Source: Paramacrobiotus metropolitanus
Lineage: Eukaryota; Tardigrada; Eutardigrada; Parachela; Macrobiotidae
Length of the DNA: 64,000 nt
Assembly (NCBI RefSeq): GCF_019649055.1
Contig: NW_026570259.1
Location: 744,001 to 808,000, forward strand
Direction of reading: 5' to 3'
Under the pieces are notes generated by a model. It was given only the letters and a program-made list of their open reading frames with translations. It did no database searches and was not told the origin of the DNA. The translations under genes were made by a program, and so were the position numbers. Numbering within the stretch: the first letter of the stretch is position 1; every line of letters begins with the position of its first letter. Below are positions 12,453 through 23,468 of the stretch, piece by piece.

Positions 12453-13128
12453 TAGAGATGGCAACGGCTTAGCCGAGGCCGGCTAAGCCGCGGCTTAGCC
12501 GGCTATTGGCCAGCTCGGCTGACGGTTTTGCAAGCCGCAGCCGACGTCAGGCCGGCTGCTTGCTGGTTGAGACTTCAGACAGCCGCGGCTTAGCCGGCGG
12601 CCGACTCGGCTGAAGCGGCTTGAACGGCGGCGGCATCGTTGTGCAATTTTGGCGGTAAAGATGGCGCCACTGAGTCACTTTGCGTCACGTTTTCTTCGGC
12701 TTGCGCCTAATTTCTGTCGCTTTCGCTAGTAATATTGTTTAACTTGGTCGTCATGATGCCATTTCAGTAGCAATGACGCCATTAATTGTTCAAAATTATG
12801 GAATTTTAACTCGTTCAGACTCGGAATTCCCGAATAATTGCTGTTTTTTTGCTTCAAATGTGTTCGAAAACCGTGTTTTCACAACATAAACGGAACAGCT
12901 TGTAGTTTTTTGGTGATTTAACTGCACTTTGCAACGTTATTTTCAAAATTTTGCGAATTTTTAAAGCGAGAATATAAACGGCTTAGCTACGCCAACCGGC
13001 TAAGCCGGCTGAAAATTTGGTCAGCCTTTCAGCCGGCTGAGACTTCCAGCCGCGTTGAGTTAGCCGGTTAGGCTTCAGCCGGCCGTCAGCCGAAAGGTCA
13101 GCTGTTTAGCCGGCCGTTGCCATCTCTA
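12453..13128. mobile_element. Non-autonomous hAT-type DNA transposon (MITE)
   Basis: The 676-bp element starts TAGAGATGGCAACGGC and ends with the near-exact reverse complement (GCCGTTGCCATCTCTA, with one base difference in the inner part), so it has terminal inverted repeats. It is flanked on both sides by the identical 8-mer GTTTTATT (12445-12452 and 13129-13136), a perfect 8-bp target-site duplication. An 8-bp duplication and TAGAG-type ends are the hallmarks of the hAT superfamily. No open frame for a transposase is present. The interior ends are packed with GGCTTAGCCG/GCCGGC palindromic words, so each terminus can fold; the middle is AT-rich. The intact duplication suggests a fairly recent insertion. 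Confidence 0.85.
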
Positions 13129-13352
13129 GTTTTATTCACATTTCACAGTATTGCGGAAAAACCTGCCGAAAGAACCGCCTGCTGAGCGAAGATTATTTAC
13201 CCTGTCAGCTCCCAAAATAGGCTCACACGAAACAGTGGGAGCAGAATTTAGGATTGACTAGACTCTAATTTTTATAACTTATTTATTTCAACAATTAGGC
13301 TTGGAAGTGTTTAGTGTGTTTTAGATTAAGATCTTCGTTATCCTATGTATCA

Positions 13353-15265
13353 ATGGCTTGCAGCAAGGGAATTTTTGGGATCGCCATGTTTTTCGGGACC
13401 GGTTTGGCGATTCTGCTTTTGAAGAATGACGTTGCTGCGTACTGTGCGTCCAATGAATCAGACAATTCAACCGTACTGCTGCTGCAAGAAGAAACCCAAC
13501 GAGTTGCCGCATGGGCTCCTATGGAATTCCAGTTCGGCCAAAAGAAATGTTGGTAAGTTTCATTTGAACTTCAGACAGGTCTGAATAATTGCAGTAGTAC
13601 TTATGTATTAACCAGAATGACTTAATTACGCTGAACGGTAGCGCGACAACTCTATGACCTTCGTTTCGCTGACCGACAATTTGATGACCGACTTGTTGCT
13701 GACTACCACAACTTGCTGACCGACAAATCGCTGACCGACAGTTCGCTTTTTTACAAACTGGCTGACCGACATCTTGCTGAAACTAATTTGCTGAACGACA
13801 GCTTACTTGTCGGTCAGCGAAATGTCGGTAATCGACAACTCACTGACCGACAACTTGTAGAAGACGAAAACTTGCTGACCGACAATTTGCTGATTAGTTC
13901 AACGCACATTTGCGATATTTACGCGAAAACCAGAATTTTCGTTGATTTAATAAAAAGGAAGCAATACTGTGACAGTTATAACTGAAATTCAACTTTTTGC
14001 CATTTAGTAGGCCGTATTAAGTTCACGAGTATGTTATGGTCTCAAATAATATTAATTATTACTAATAACTGTTAAAATGTTTTAATAATTACACCGGTTT
14101 CTTAGTGTCTTAGTATTCTGTAGGTTTCTTAAGTTTCTTAGGTTTCTTAGGTTTCTTGGGTTTCTTTGGTTTATTAGGTTTCTTAGGCTTAGGTTTGATG
14201 ACCGACTTGTTGACCGTTCTTAGGTTTCTTAGGTTTAAGTTTCTTAAGCTTCTTAGTTTCTTAGGTTTCTTAGGTTTCTTAGGTTCTTTTTTAGGTTTAG
14301 TTTCTTAGGCTCTTAGGTTTCTTAGGTTTTAGGTTTTAGGTTTCTTAGGTTTCAGTTTACTTCTGTTCCATGGACTTTAAGAAATTCCCTGTACGCGCTC
14401 GGGCAGAAAAAGCAGAAATGGACGACTGGAATTGTCAGATTGCTCCATAAGCCGGCAGGAGAAGTGTTTGTGGTATCCGATCATAATCACCCAAATTTAG
14501 GTTCAAGGAATTGATTGGTAACAAACTAAATTTGTTGTCAGCGAGTTGTCGGTATTTCCATAAAACGTCGGTCACTAAAATGTCGGTCAATTTAGTAAGT
14601 AAGTAAGTTGTCGGGTAAACATTCTGTCAGTCAACAAATGTCGTCAGCAAATCGTCGGTGTCAGCGAACTGTCGTTCAGCAAAATGTCGTTCAGCGATTT
14701 GTTGTTTCAACAAACTGTCGGGTCAACATTTTGTCGGTCAGCAAATAGTCGTCAGCAAGGTGTCGGTCAGCAAGATGACCGTCAGCGAGTTGTCGGTGTG
14801 CCGTGCTAACAATAAGTGAAACAACTGAAGTATTCACTTATTGTTAGCACACTTATTGTTATTGTTAGTATTCACTTATTTTTAGTGTTAGTATTCTGAC
14901 TTCCTCATTTCAACTTCATGCGTTAACGATCGTGAGTTCACAGTTGTAAGGAGTTGTAATAACCGTCGATGTTTTTCTAATTTTGTCTTCGAGTCTAATA
15001 TTGTGGATATTTTTACAGTGACTGGAGAGAATTCGCTTGTGCAGGATGGTCATCGCATCCCAATGTCACTCTGCCGTTTTTCTTTGAGATCACTCGCAAC
15101 AATGTCAGCATTCAGCACGGGAATTTTTACTTATGCGGCGACTGTCTGGCAGTCCTCCGCGATACCACGTTGGAATTGTTCAATCATCAGGGCAAATTAA
15201 TATGGCGTTCGGGCAAGGAAAAAAAAACCACAAGGAAAACAGTTCTGACGTGTTGTAGGTTTTGA
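13353..15265 (+). CDS. Small Cys-containing secreted protein
   Basis: Two exons, 13353-13552 and 15019-15265, with GTAAGT donor, TTTTTACAG acceptor and matching phase, giving 148 residues. An N-terminal hydrophobic stretch (GIFGIAMFFGTGLAILLL) looks like a signal peptide or anchor. The mature part has cysteine pairs (KKCCDW, CGDC, TCC) and a basic tail. A start 13 codons upstream at 13314 is also in frame. I recognise no family; it may be lineage-specific. The 1466-base intron is unusually long for this window and is filled with short repeats in opposite orientations. Function unknown; export from the cell is inferred from the hydrophobic start only. Confidence 0.5.
13660..13900. repeat. GCTGACCGACAA short tandem array (forward arm)
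   Basis: Roughly 15-base units with core GCTGACCGACAA plus two to four variable bases, repeated imperfectly about ten to twelve times. A few units are inverted. It lies in the single intron of the small secreted gene. The complementary orientation dominates at 14540-14800. Confidence 0.8.
14099..14355. repeat. TTAGGTTTC / TTCTTAGG satellite-like run
   Basis: Irregular repeat of TTAGGTTTC and variants (TTAGGCTC, TTAGGTTTT), about 25 copies over 257 bases, between the two inverted arrays. Some units contain TTAGG, but the period is mostly nine bases, so it is not a clean telomere repeat. Intronic. Confidence 0.8.
14540..14800. repeat. TTGTCGGTCAGC short tandem array (inverted arm)
   Basis: About fifteen degenerate units with core TGTCGGTCAGCAA or TGTCGTCAGCAA. 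This is the reverse complement of the array at 13660-13900. Together the two arms could form a long imperfect hairpin in the pre-mRNA of the host gene. Confidence 0.8.
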
Positions 15266-15566
15266 CCATCGCACTTTGTAGACTGTCAGCTGTTTATTTT
15301 TAACAGCAGAAACGCATACGTTGTGGCTGTTACAATATGTTGTTAGAATATTTTTTTCCGGATAATTTTACTTTGAACAGGATGTGTTGTAAGGAAATTA
15401 TTTGCAGTGGTTTTGGGTAGGTAGGACATGTTTGACCGCGGTTGTAAATAAAGAATGATGCATTTTATGCTTTTGCATACCGTGTCCAGTTGACGCAGCA
15501 ATCATCAACTTTCTAACAGTAAACTGACCGTAAAAAAGCTTCACTTTGGAACGGGCAGAACGTTAC

Positions 15567-18289
15567 TCAGCCATGTGAAACTCTTGATTTGCGCCGAGTC
15601 CTTTTCCCTTGACCATCAGACTCCACCGGAGCACCAGTAGTTGTATCAACGGTTGTTGGATCTCTTATGGCGTTTTCCTTGTCCGCTGCTTCCCGATGGT
15701 TTCTCTCACTTGATCCTTTCCGCTGAAACAACTCGCCCATCATCTCCTCAAAATGCGAATAAAATTGTTTGGCTCGTTCATCGTGCTCGATTTCCGCAAG
15801 AGTCAGTTCTGGATAAGACGGCACTTTCTGAAAGCTGGTCTGCGTGGTTTCTTCTGCCGTAGACTCGACTTCTATCTGTTCGCTTTCTATGGATGTTCTT
15901 TCTGGTCGGGTACTGTAGGCTAGTGAGGAAATAAAACTGGCTCCTGAACTTTCCCTGCTCTCTCTCGTAACTTCAGCAGTTGCGGGATCAGTGTCCGGCA
16001 AAACTGTGATATCTTCCGCCGACGGTGATTCCATTGACTCCAGTTCTTGCAATAATGGCGTTGAACTTTCCGGCGCAAAGAATATATCAAATTCACTATC
16101 AGTCATTTGATGTATTTGGTGTCTTAACCATTCACCGGTGCGGTCAATGTCAACCGAAGTTTTTCTAATATCCGCGTTGGTTTCGCTATTTCCCTTGGTG
16201 CCCGAACCGCTTAAATTTCTCAGTTGTGCACTGACCTCGTCATCATTACTGGTACGAATTGGGCGTCCCCAAATAATTTCTGGTGGATCCAGGGATTTAT
16301 AGTAAAATCTCTGCATGCGTAGATCGTTCTCGGCACGCCGAAGCCCGTCTTGAACAATAACGCTTTCCATACTGCGGTCTTTATCAACGGCTTGAAAACA
16401 CTTCTGCACAACGGTTAGTGGAATCTTGGAGAATTTAGCAATGATTTTGCGGACTGCGGCATGCATTTTGTCCACCATTTTGCCATAGTTTTCTTCTGGA
16501 GTGTCGAAATTTCTCCGATAGACACGGAAAATATTCTGACGCAACAGCGAAAGAGGCTTGTGTAATTCCTCTCTCCGGAATGTGCCGGTTTCATACTTTG
16601 CGTTATCGATCCTTATATCGTCAATTTCGTCAGCGATGTATTCGATCTATCATAAAATCAATGAAAAAATTACAGTGCATAGTCTATAGCTAAACCGCTG
16701 TTCTGTACAAAGTGACGGAAACCTGTTGCTTACGTACTTCTTCCTCTAATCTGTCGCATTCTGTCACAAGCCTTCCGCGCAACTCGGCTGCTGTCACAGC
16801 GTCCCTTTTCATTTTTCTCTGTAAATTCCTGCTCTCCTTTCTTAAGGCACTGACTTTAAAGCAAACGCTTTTACTCGTTCTGCACTGCAGATCCAAGCGC
16901 TGCACAATTTCCGAAGCTGTTAAGTTGGGTATTTCAGCACAAGCTCCATCATCGGTATCAATGACAGATGCTGTCTTATTAATCCCAGCAGTTAATACGA
17001 CGCTTATAAACCGATCCAATAGCTTGAGATCTTCCTCCATTCGGATGTTCTCGCAACGGATGCGATAGTTCTCGTTGATCACCTTCGTAAACGCGTCGTT
17101 AGCTCTGTCTCTGTGCTCCCGCTCAATGTTAGCCGCGTGAATGGCTTTCACGGTTTCTTCGTCATTGCACCGCAGTTGTACATCCAACTGCTTAGCTTGT
17201 TCTTCGCTAGCGTGCAATGCTTCAATCATCTGGTTGTTGAGATTGCCAACTTCATCTTTCATCCGTTGGAAGTTGTACACGCGTAACGCCATCTTTTGCT
17301 CCAGTCGTTGTTGGGAGCGAGTTCGCTCGATCATATGCCATTTTCCATCTTCTTGCATCCTGTGGTTTTTCCGAACAATGGCGAGGAATTGTGATTGCAA
17401 TGCCGAGTCATCATTATTCGGAGAATTTCCAACCTACCCAATAAGGCCCCTGATACAGACACATTACAGACCCTGACGTTAGCAAAGTTTTAGTACAAGC
17501 ATTTGAATTTATGCTAATTCAAGACGCACCCGGTTTCCAGTCTCTTACTATCGGCTTATTTGTCACACTGTCACCGCCTCCAATCCCGGCCAGATGTTCC
17601 GGGTTATTCCTGCTAGCGTATAGTCTCTGCATAACCGACCGTTGAGCAAAGTTTAACACAGGAACATGCACAAGTTTGTCCGCGAGCCTAATAGGTTCTG
17701 TCTGAATGCGCGTCTTCCCAGCGAAAGCCATGGTCACCTTTTCGGTTTTACGAGATTTCTTGAGAAATCGCTTCAATTCGTTTAAATCAAGAGACTGCTC
17801 TGGTTTTAGATACCGGTTCCGCTTGCGAGCATTCATCGATGCCATGATAGCTAGTGGATCTGTCTCGTGCGCAGATTTCTGTATTAGATCGGCTGAATGG
17901 GAAGATGGCGCTGGACCGTAGACAGCGTAGTCGGTTCGATACTTCTCCGCCATGCGTTGGACAAATAAGGGCGTTTCGCGATGAACAACGCGAACACTGC
18001 GTCTGGAAGACCGCCCGGGTGAGATGGTCCCGTGTGCTGACAGGGATGATTTCCGGACAGCATTTCTTCGAATAGGCGACGGTCCAATAGAAAACGTCTC
18101 AGATAAGCTTTTTAGTAAACGGTTTCGATTTGGTTGGATAGCACCGTTTTTCTTGTGTGCCTGGTCGTATTTCTTGGTTTCATTGGCAAGAGCGCGAAAT
18201 ACTCCATTAATTTTCAGCTCATAATCCGTTGGCCTACGAGGCTTTCCCGTCGCGGCAAAAGTCACTCGCCTGGTGGAAAGTTTGGCCAT
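15567..18289 (-). CDS. Coiled-coil protein of unknown function
   Basis: Three exons in transcript order: 18289-17549, 17433-16738, 16646-15567, phase 0 at both joins, giving 838 residues. Residues 1-247 are basic (RR and KK rich, SRKTEKVTMAFAGK). Residues about 250-480 have a strong heptad pattern with alternating charges (MIEALHASEEQAKQLDVQL, RLVTECDRLEEE), so a long coiled coil is likely. The C-terminal 300 residues are acidic, Ser/Thr/Glu rich and probably disordered, ending in a basic tail. The donor after exon 2 could instead be at 16723. No named family is recognised. The architecture would suit a cytoskeletal or ciliary scaffold, but that is inference. Confidence 0.6.
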
Positions 18290-18912
18290 TATGACCGCGG
18301 GATTAAAGCGGGATTTTCGTCACCCGCTATTGGTATTCAGCCGAAGTCTAAGCCTGGCTGTTTTTCAAACTACTGCACACCCAAATGACCGAAATGAATT
18401 TTAACTTATTTAAAGCACGCACTCTAATTGTTTTAGTTTCGTGCTTTCGCAAATTAGAGCTTACAATTAGACGAATAACTTTTATTGCCTATTGACAACG
18501 AGTATATTAACGTAAATAAGTAGCTATGACATGCACGATCTAACAGTAAGATGCGTAGAGTAGTCACCGCACAGTACCGTACATTTTGTACTTAACGTTA
18601 TTTATTAAAACTTCTTTATGGCAACTGCCGTAAAATTAGTACTTAATACAAAAAATGAAATATTACAGCCTTACATTAGATTTCAGCCAAACCAGGGCGC
18701 ATAGTATGGTAAATCAAATTATGTACAGTATCTACAAACGCGTAAGGCAGATTCTGTGGGGGTCGTTTTTTTACAACAATGAACACTGCTCGAATCACGA
18801 TTCACTACACCGTGTATTAAGTTATATAATTTTATTGGTTTAGTTATTAGACAGTAATTTACGCATCACTTACAAAAAACATTATAACACAAAGTAAACA
18901 GCATTAAAACCA
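18290..18912. other. Intergenic gap
   Basis: AT-rich spacer between the coiled-coil gene and the retroelement remnant. Nothing convincing seen. Confidence 0.4.
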
Positions 18913-19897
18913 TCAGAACATCACAGACAGCGCATTCCACCGCTGTATTTCAATACTAAGACGTTGCAACAAAAACTCGTATGATCGTTTTTCGCCAGAA
19001 GCATCCTTCAAGCGTTTTCCTAGCTCACGTAAAATTTCACAAGCTGGCCGCCGACGCCAAAAGTCTCGAAAGCTAAAGGACGAAGTCGTATTCCGGCGCC
19101 AGATATTCGTACTTTCGGAACTTTTCTTCTTCCGCTTTCCTGGCAGCTTCTCCGGCTTTGATGCTGCTGCTGATGACGTTAGACAAGGCCACGGTGTCAA
19201 CACATGTCACGTCCCAGGCGAGTCGTAGTCCGTTTCTCCAAGGCAACTGCGACACACCATCCGGCCGGCGATCATCCTCGTCGTTGGTCCCTCTCGGTTC
19301 CAGTACGGCCGGTATATTGGCGGTAACTAGGCTTCTCCGAATTATTTCGTTCAAGGAGGAGTGACGAAGAAAACGTCCAGCGCTCTTCTTACACGAAAGT
19401 CCATGGTGGCCGTATTGGTCGACAGGCAGACGGCAGTCAGCGCAAAAGTGGGGACTGCAAATTGGCGCGCCGACACGTAGTCGAACTGCTACACGGAAAC
19501 TCTCGTCTGACATCAACATTCCGAGTGAAGGTACAGGGAGGGCGTTAAGCCATTTGCCTGATTCCGGCCGCGCAACTGCAAGCAAACGCGCACAATGTGT
19601 AACATCATTTACATACAAGTTTGTGATATCTTCGCAAGCTTTTTTGACCACAGCGGCGTCCCACACTTTCTGCGTCTTTCGTTGGTTTTCTGACGGTAAT
19701 TCAGCACCCGATGCTGCTTGCCACAACCGGTGCACCAAGTCAAGGCTCTCCGTTCCAGGGGCGATGCTCGAAACTAGGGACGATGTGGCATAAACTAGGG
19801 ACACACCGTGTATGCCATTTAAGTATACACTGTGCTCCCGCATTGACTGCATAATTACTTCGAAATTCGAATTTATACACAAGAACAGTAGTGACAA
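18913..19897 (-). mobile_element. Dead retroelement fragment (C-terminal part of a reverse-transcriptase ORF)
   Basis: A 274-codon minus-strand frame (19897-19073) contains blocks I know from the C-terminal region of invertebrate retroelement polyproteins: GKWLNALPVPSLG, RVAVRLRVGAPIC, HHGLSCKKSAGRFLRHSSLN, PAVLEPRGTNDEDDRRPDGV and LAWDVTCVDTVALS. The E / RPDG / WDVTC spacing resembles a PD-(D/E)xK nuclease. The expected continuation (AFETFG, then ELGKRLKDASGEKRS and FLLQRLSIEIQRWNA) is present but shifted into two other frames, so at least two frameshifts separate the pieces. No reverse-transcriptase core lies upstream. It is a truncated, inactive copy inserted between two genes. The exact superfamily is not resolved. 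Confidence 0.75.
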
Positions 19898-19959
19898 AAA
19901 GACGACTCAGTGATACAGAGACTGATTAAAAAGCGATTTCGAGCACTTTAGATTCCCAT

Positions 19960-22900
19960 TTAACGATATCGGTTTTCTGGCAATGGATGTTTGGTCACAG
20001 CAATGCGTCGCTTTGTACGCACATTCCCGTCGCTTCCACTTGATCTAGCGTTGTTTGCGTTATTTTTAGGCATTTTGAACATGTCACCAAACAGTCCTCT
20101 GTCTAACGGAGCTAGCCATGAATCTTCTTCCGCGTCCGCTAAGGCGTTATGCCTTACGTGTTGGTGATTCTTCAGGTGGTGCACGAAGGTAACCGGTATA
20201 CCGTCTGGCGATAATCGTCCGTCAAATCTAGCGTCTTTAGGGCTCATGATAAGCTGAGCAGCTGCAATGAGAGTCTCTATACAAATATGAACTTGAAGAT
20301 CGAAAAGTTTTTTTGTACAGGCAGATAACATTGTTCACTTGTTGATGATGACCGTTCGTAAACCCTGACGCTCGCATTACGCCGTGTTAACAGAATACCT
20401 GTTTGTTTACGCTTAATGAAACCCTTTATTTTTTTCGTCAAGCTTCGCGGTGATAGGGTCTTCGCTAATTTGTGGCCTTCGCGTCCAAGAGTAGGAGAAA
20501 ACAAAGAATATGCATCGCCACCTGGAAGTGGAGCGATCGTCTAGATAAGTCAGTTGAGTTTGCCAAAGTTGGTTTATGCAGTCGTACCGTATTTTTGTAT
20601 GATGCTTTCAAGATGATTTGACAGTTCTTTCGTTTCTTGAATATTTCTCTCGACCTGAGCGACTAATTCCATGTCGTTAGAGGCACGGTGTGGCTCGTCT
20701 GTACCTTCGATAATCACCGGCTCGTAGGTGTGAATGTCATTATTACCCGGCAGTACAAATCGTACACCATGCTTCGTTTGAAAGAAGAAGTCCTCCGACA
20801 CGAAATCATCGTTATTAGGTTGAAGAAACTTTGGAATATTTAGAATCTCAAGAGTAATTTCTTCTGGATTTGCTTCCAGTGACTTCTTGTGCGAATCGCT
20901 CTGAGAAGCACCTATCGACATGGTCGACGCAGGCTCTTCTGTCAGCGATTGAAAATCCGGAGGAAGCGGAAAATTAGTGCTTCCCGTGGAATGAGAACCT
21001 GGGGGCTTTTGCGAAAGCGTATCTGTATCGGGCGCCTCAATAAAGACTGATGGTGAAGCACCGGAAAATGGGATGGTTTGCGCTGGTGAGGCCGTGCCGT
21101 TTTGTAAAGCAGAGGGCGAAATGTCGAGTGCTGAAGTGAGAACGTACATATAAATCATTTTCTACACTTCGAACATAAAAGCATCACACACTCGGGGATA
21201 CTTACGCTTGTTAAGAGAAATCCTGCTTGTCGCCGTGTCAGCCGCTGTTCTTCCTAATTGCACTGGACTAGACGGTTTCGAATTGGTGAACAATACTTCT
21301 GATTGGGTTAGCACCTGAGAATTTGGTGCCTGAGAGACCCTTTTTGTTTCGGGTTGCAAAGGGTTCGGTCCCTCGCCCCGATTGTCCAGTTTTTCAGACT
21401 CCTTTCTAATTTCTTCCGCCAAAGTTTCGTTATCAGCACTTGATGTGTCATTATCAGCAGTTGTGTTGTTAACCGCAGTTGATGCTACCGATGGAACATT
21501 ATCCACTGAGTTGTCCGCAAAATCTTGATCAAACACCCAGTCAGTAGTTTCGGGTGGCTCCACGTTTTTCTCCAGGGCTTCCTTGACCATTTCGTCAATA
21601 GTCTTTGCTTTGGAAGGCTTGCTCTCCCACATTATCGGCGTAACCTTCCCATCAATGGACAGCTTGGGTATTAGCAAGCGCAAACTTGGTGCTCGATCGG
21701 GTGCCATGTAAGTGACCTCGTCGCTTCTTCCCTCTATCTCCTGGAGCCTGGCTCGATCACGAGATTTTATAAAGGATTTGTACTGCACAACCAGAGAGTC
21801 TTTTTTGGCTATCTTAGCATTAAAGAGAGTGGCTGCTCTCTGTGAGGCATCAACTGAAATTCGCTTTTTGTAAGCCGGCTGCAGAGCTTCCGTCAAATAC
21901 GAATCCAGCAGAAAATGCTTGCCGTTCCGAAAATGATGGTTGGAAGTGCTGGCACGATTGTGCAACGGTACCACGGTCGTAAATAACGCAGTTTCGTGAT
22001 CATCATACAGGCGACTTTCCGTCTCTTCCAGTAGGTCACGAGAACGCTTGTCCGTTTGCGTCTTCTCAGAAAAAACATTTTCTGGGCTGGGCGGTCGTGG
22101 AGCGTCTTCATCACAACCCTTACAAATTCCGAAATGTCCCATTTCACCAGCGTTTTCGCACTGTTTCCGCTCATTCTCCGTCTCAGGCGCACCGTTTTGA
22201 AGGTTTTTCTGTGAAGACGAGCCAGAAGCTGCTGTATTCGAATGTGTTTGATTCTGAGCTTGTTCGTTCGTTCGTTGGCTTACAATCCTGTTTGCTCTCT
22301 TTCTGGCGCGCTTGCCGGGTTTTTGGCTGAGGGGATGCATCACTTCCAGCTTCCTCAATAACCATTGCGCCTGTTGTAACATTCCATCCTCGGAAGGCGC
22401 CGCTGTCACTCTGGCCTTACCCTCTTGCCTAACAATGTGGTTAACCGCCTTCTGCATTTCTCGAAATTGCGCATCCTGTTGGAATTTTGTTAGCCAACGT
22501 GAATGAGCTTTTTTCTCCAAGCTCTGGATACGACTCCCGAATGATGGAGCGTAGCTTTTACACACCGGTGCGTGATTCTCTTTCAGAAACTTTTGGCTGG
22601 TGTCCTGGCAGTCACGTAACAATTGTGGGTACTTTGTTTCAGGTTGCAGAGTTGCGCAAACTCCGGCGTTGTCCAATGTGCTCGAAGCATTGCGGCAAAT
22701 GCGGGCTATTAACTGGTGTGCAATTCGTATGCTTTCTGTAGAAAGAGAGGAAATACTGCATCTATCATCACTTTCCGAGGGAGTTTTTGGTGTTAAACGT
22801 ACCATCAACGATTCGGCATCATGTAGACGGATTGTCGATCGAACTCCAAACGGCATCTTTCTCCTAATTTCAAGATTTGTGTTCGGTGGTTGAAATTGTT

Positions 22901-23027
22901 TGTAAAGGCTTTCGCGAAATTTATCTGGTTTTGGATGAGCCGCTTTCTTTTTACTACTGATGATTTGCTTGCAGGGGATACCATCCTCTAATGTTGGGAG
23001 ACAAATAAATTTCAATTTTTCTGGCAT
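19960..23027 (-). CDS. Large Ser/Thr/Gln-rich protein of unknown function
   Basis: Four exons in transcript order: 23027-21206, 21130-20588, 20521-20339, 20291-19960. Phases match and give 959 residues. Two joins matter: the frame closes soon after 20588, but a GTACGA donor and TTCCAG acceptor join KYG to GDAYSLFSPTLGRE. A 47-base intron (20292-20338) then leads to the last exon. The protein is mostly polar and low-complexity, with basic patches (KPGKRARKRANRIV) and one more ordered block near residue 730 (DFFFQTKHGVRFVLPG). No known domain is seen. It is divergent from DRC3, with about 440 bases between the starts. The last two introns are the least certain. Confidence 0.55.
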
Positions 23028-23468
23028 ACTACCCTAGAAATTTACTACTTCAAATTTTTTAAGGCTTTTGCGGGTACATCAACATAGTTTGACCATTTCT
23101 TTTTACGGAAGTGTGCGGTTGCGCAGTCCGATGTACCACAGACTACGTACTTAGGCAACAATGTAACGACTAACGAGTATTATTTATTTTTTTTATAAAA
23201 CATACGCGAATCAGCGACAGTTTATTTAACACGCGATTTTTACAAAGTTACCTGGATACCGCCTTTAAACATTCTGAAACGAAGTGAAAATTCAGTACGA
23301 GTACTTCAATTATATAAAAATTAAATAGATATATTTAACTGTTCACGGCTAACCTTACTTTAGTGTCGTATTTTATTCGAATAGTTATGCGACATGCCAT
23401 AAAATTAGCGATTTCGTTCCTAAATCCACGCCACTAGCTTTCTAGACCGAGATTGTAAATTTTGCGAA
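23028..23468. promoter_or_regulatory. Head-to-head spacer before DRC3
   Basis: About 440 AT-rich bases between divergent start codons. It should hold promoters for both genes. No specific binding motif was identified. Confidence 0.3.

Noticed and set aside
13713-13985. 90-codon plus-strand frame with LTDxx pentapeptide-like repeats
   Set aside because: The repeat is a translation of the 15-base intronic DNA array. It lies inside an intron, and the pattern follows the DNA unit, not protein constraint.
13660-14800. Array looks at first like a CRISPR
   Set aside because: Units are short, degenerate and contiguous, with no unique equal-length spacers, and the genome is eukaryotic.
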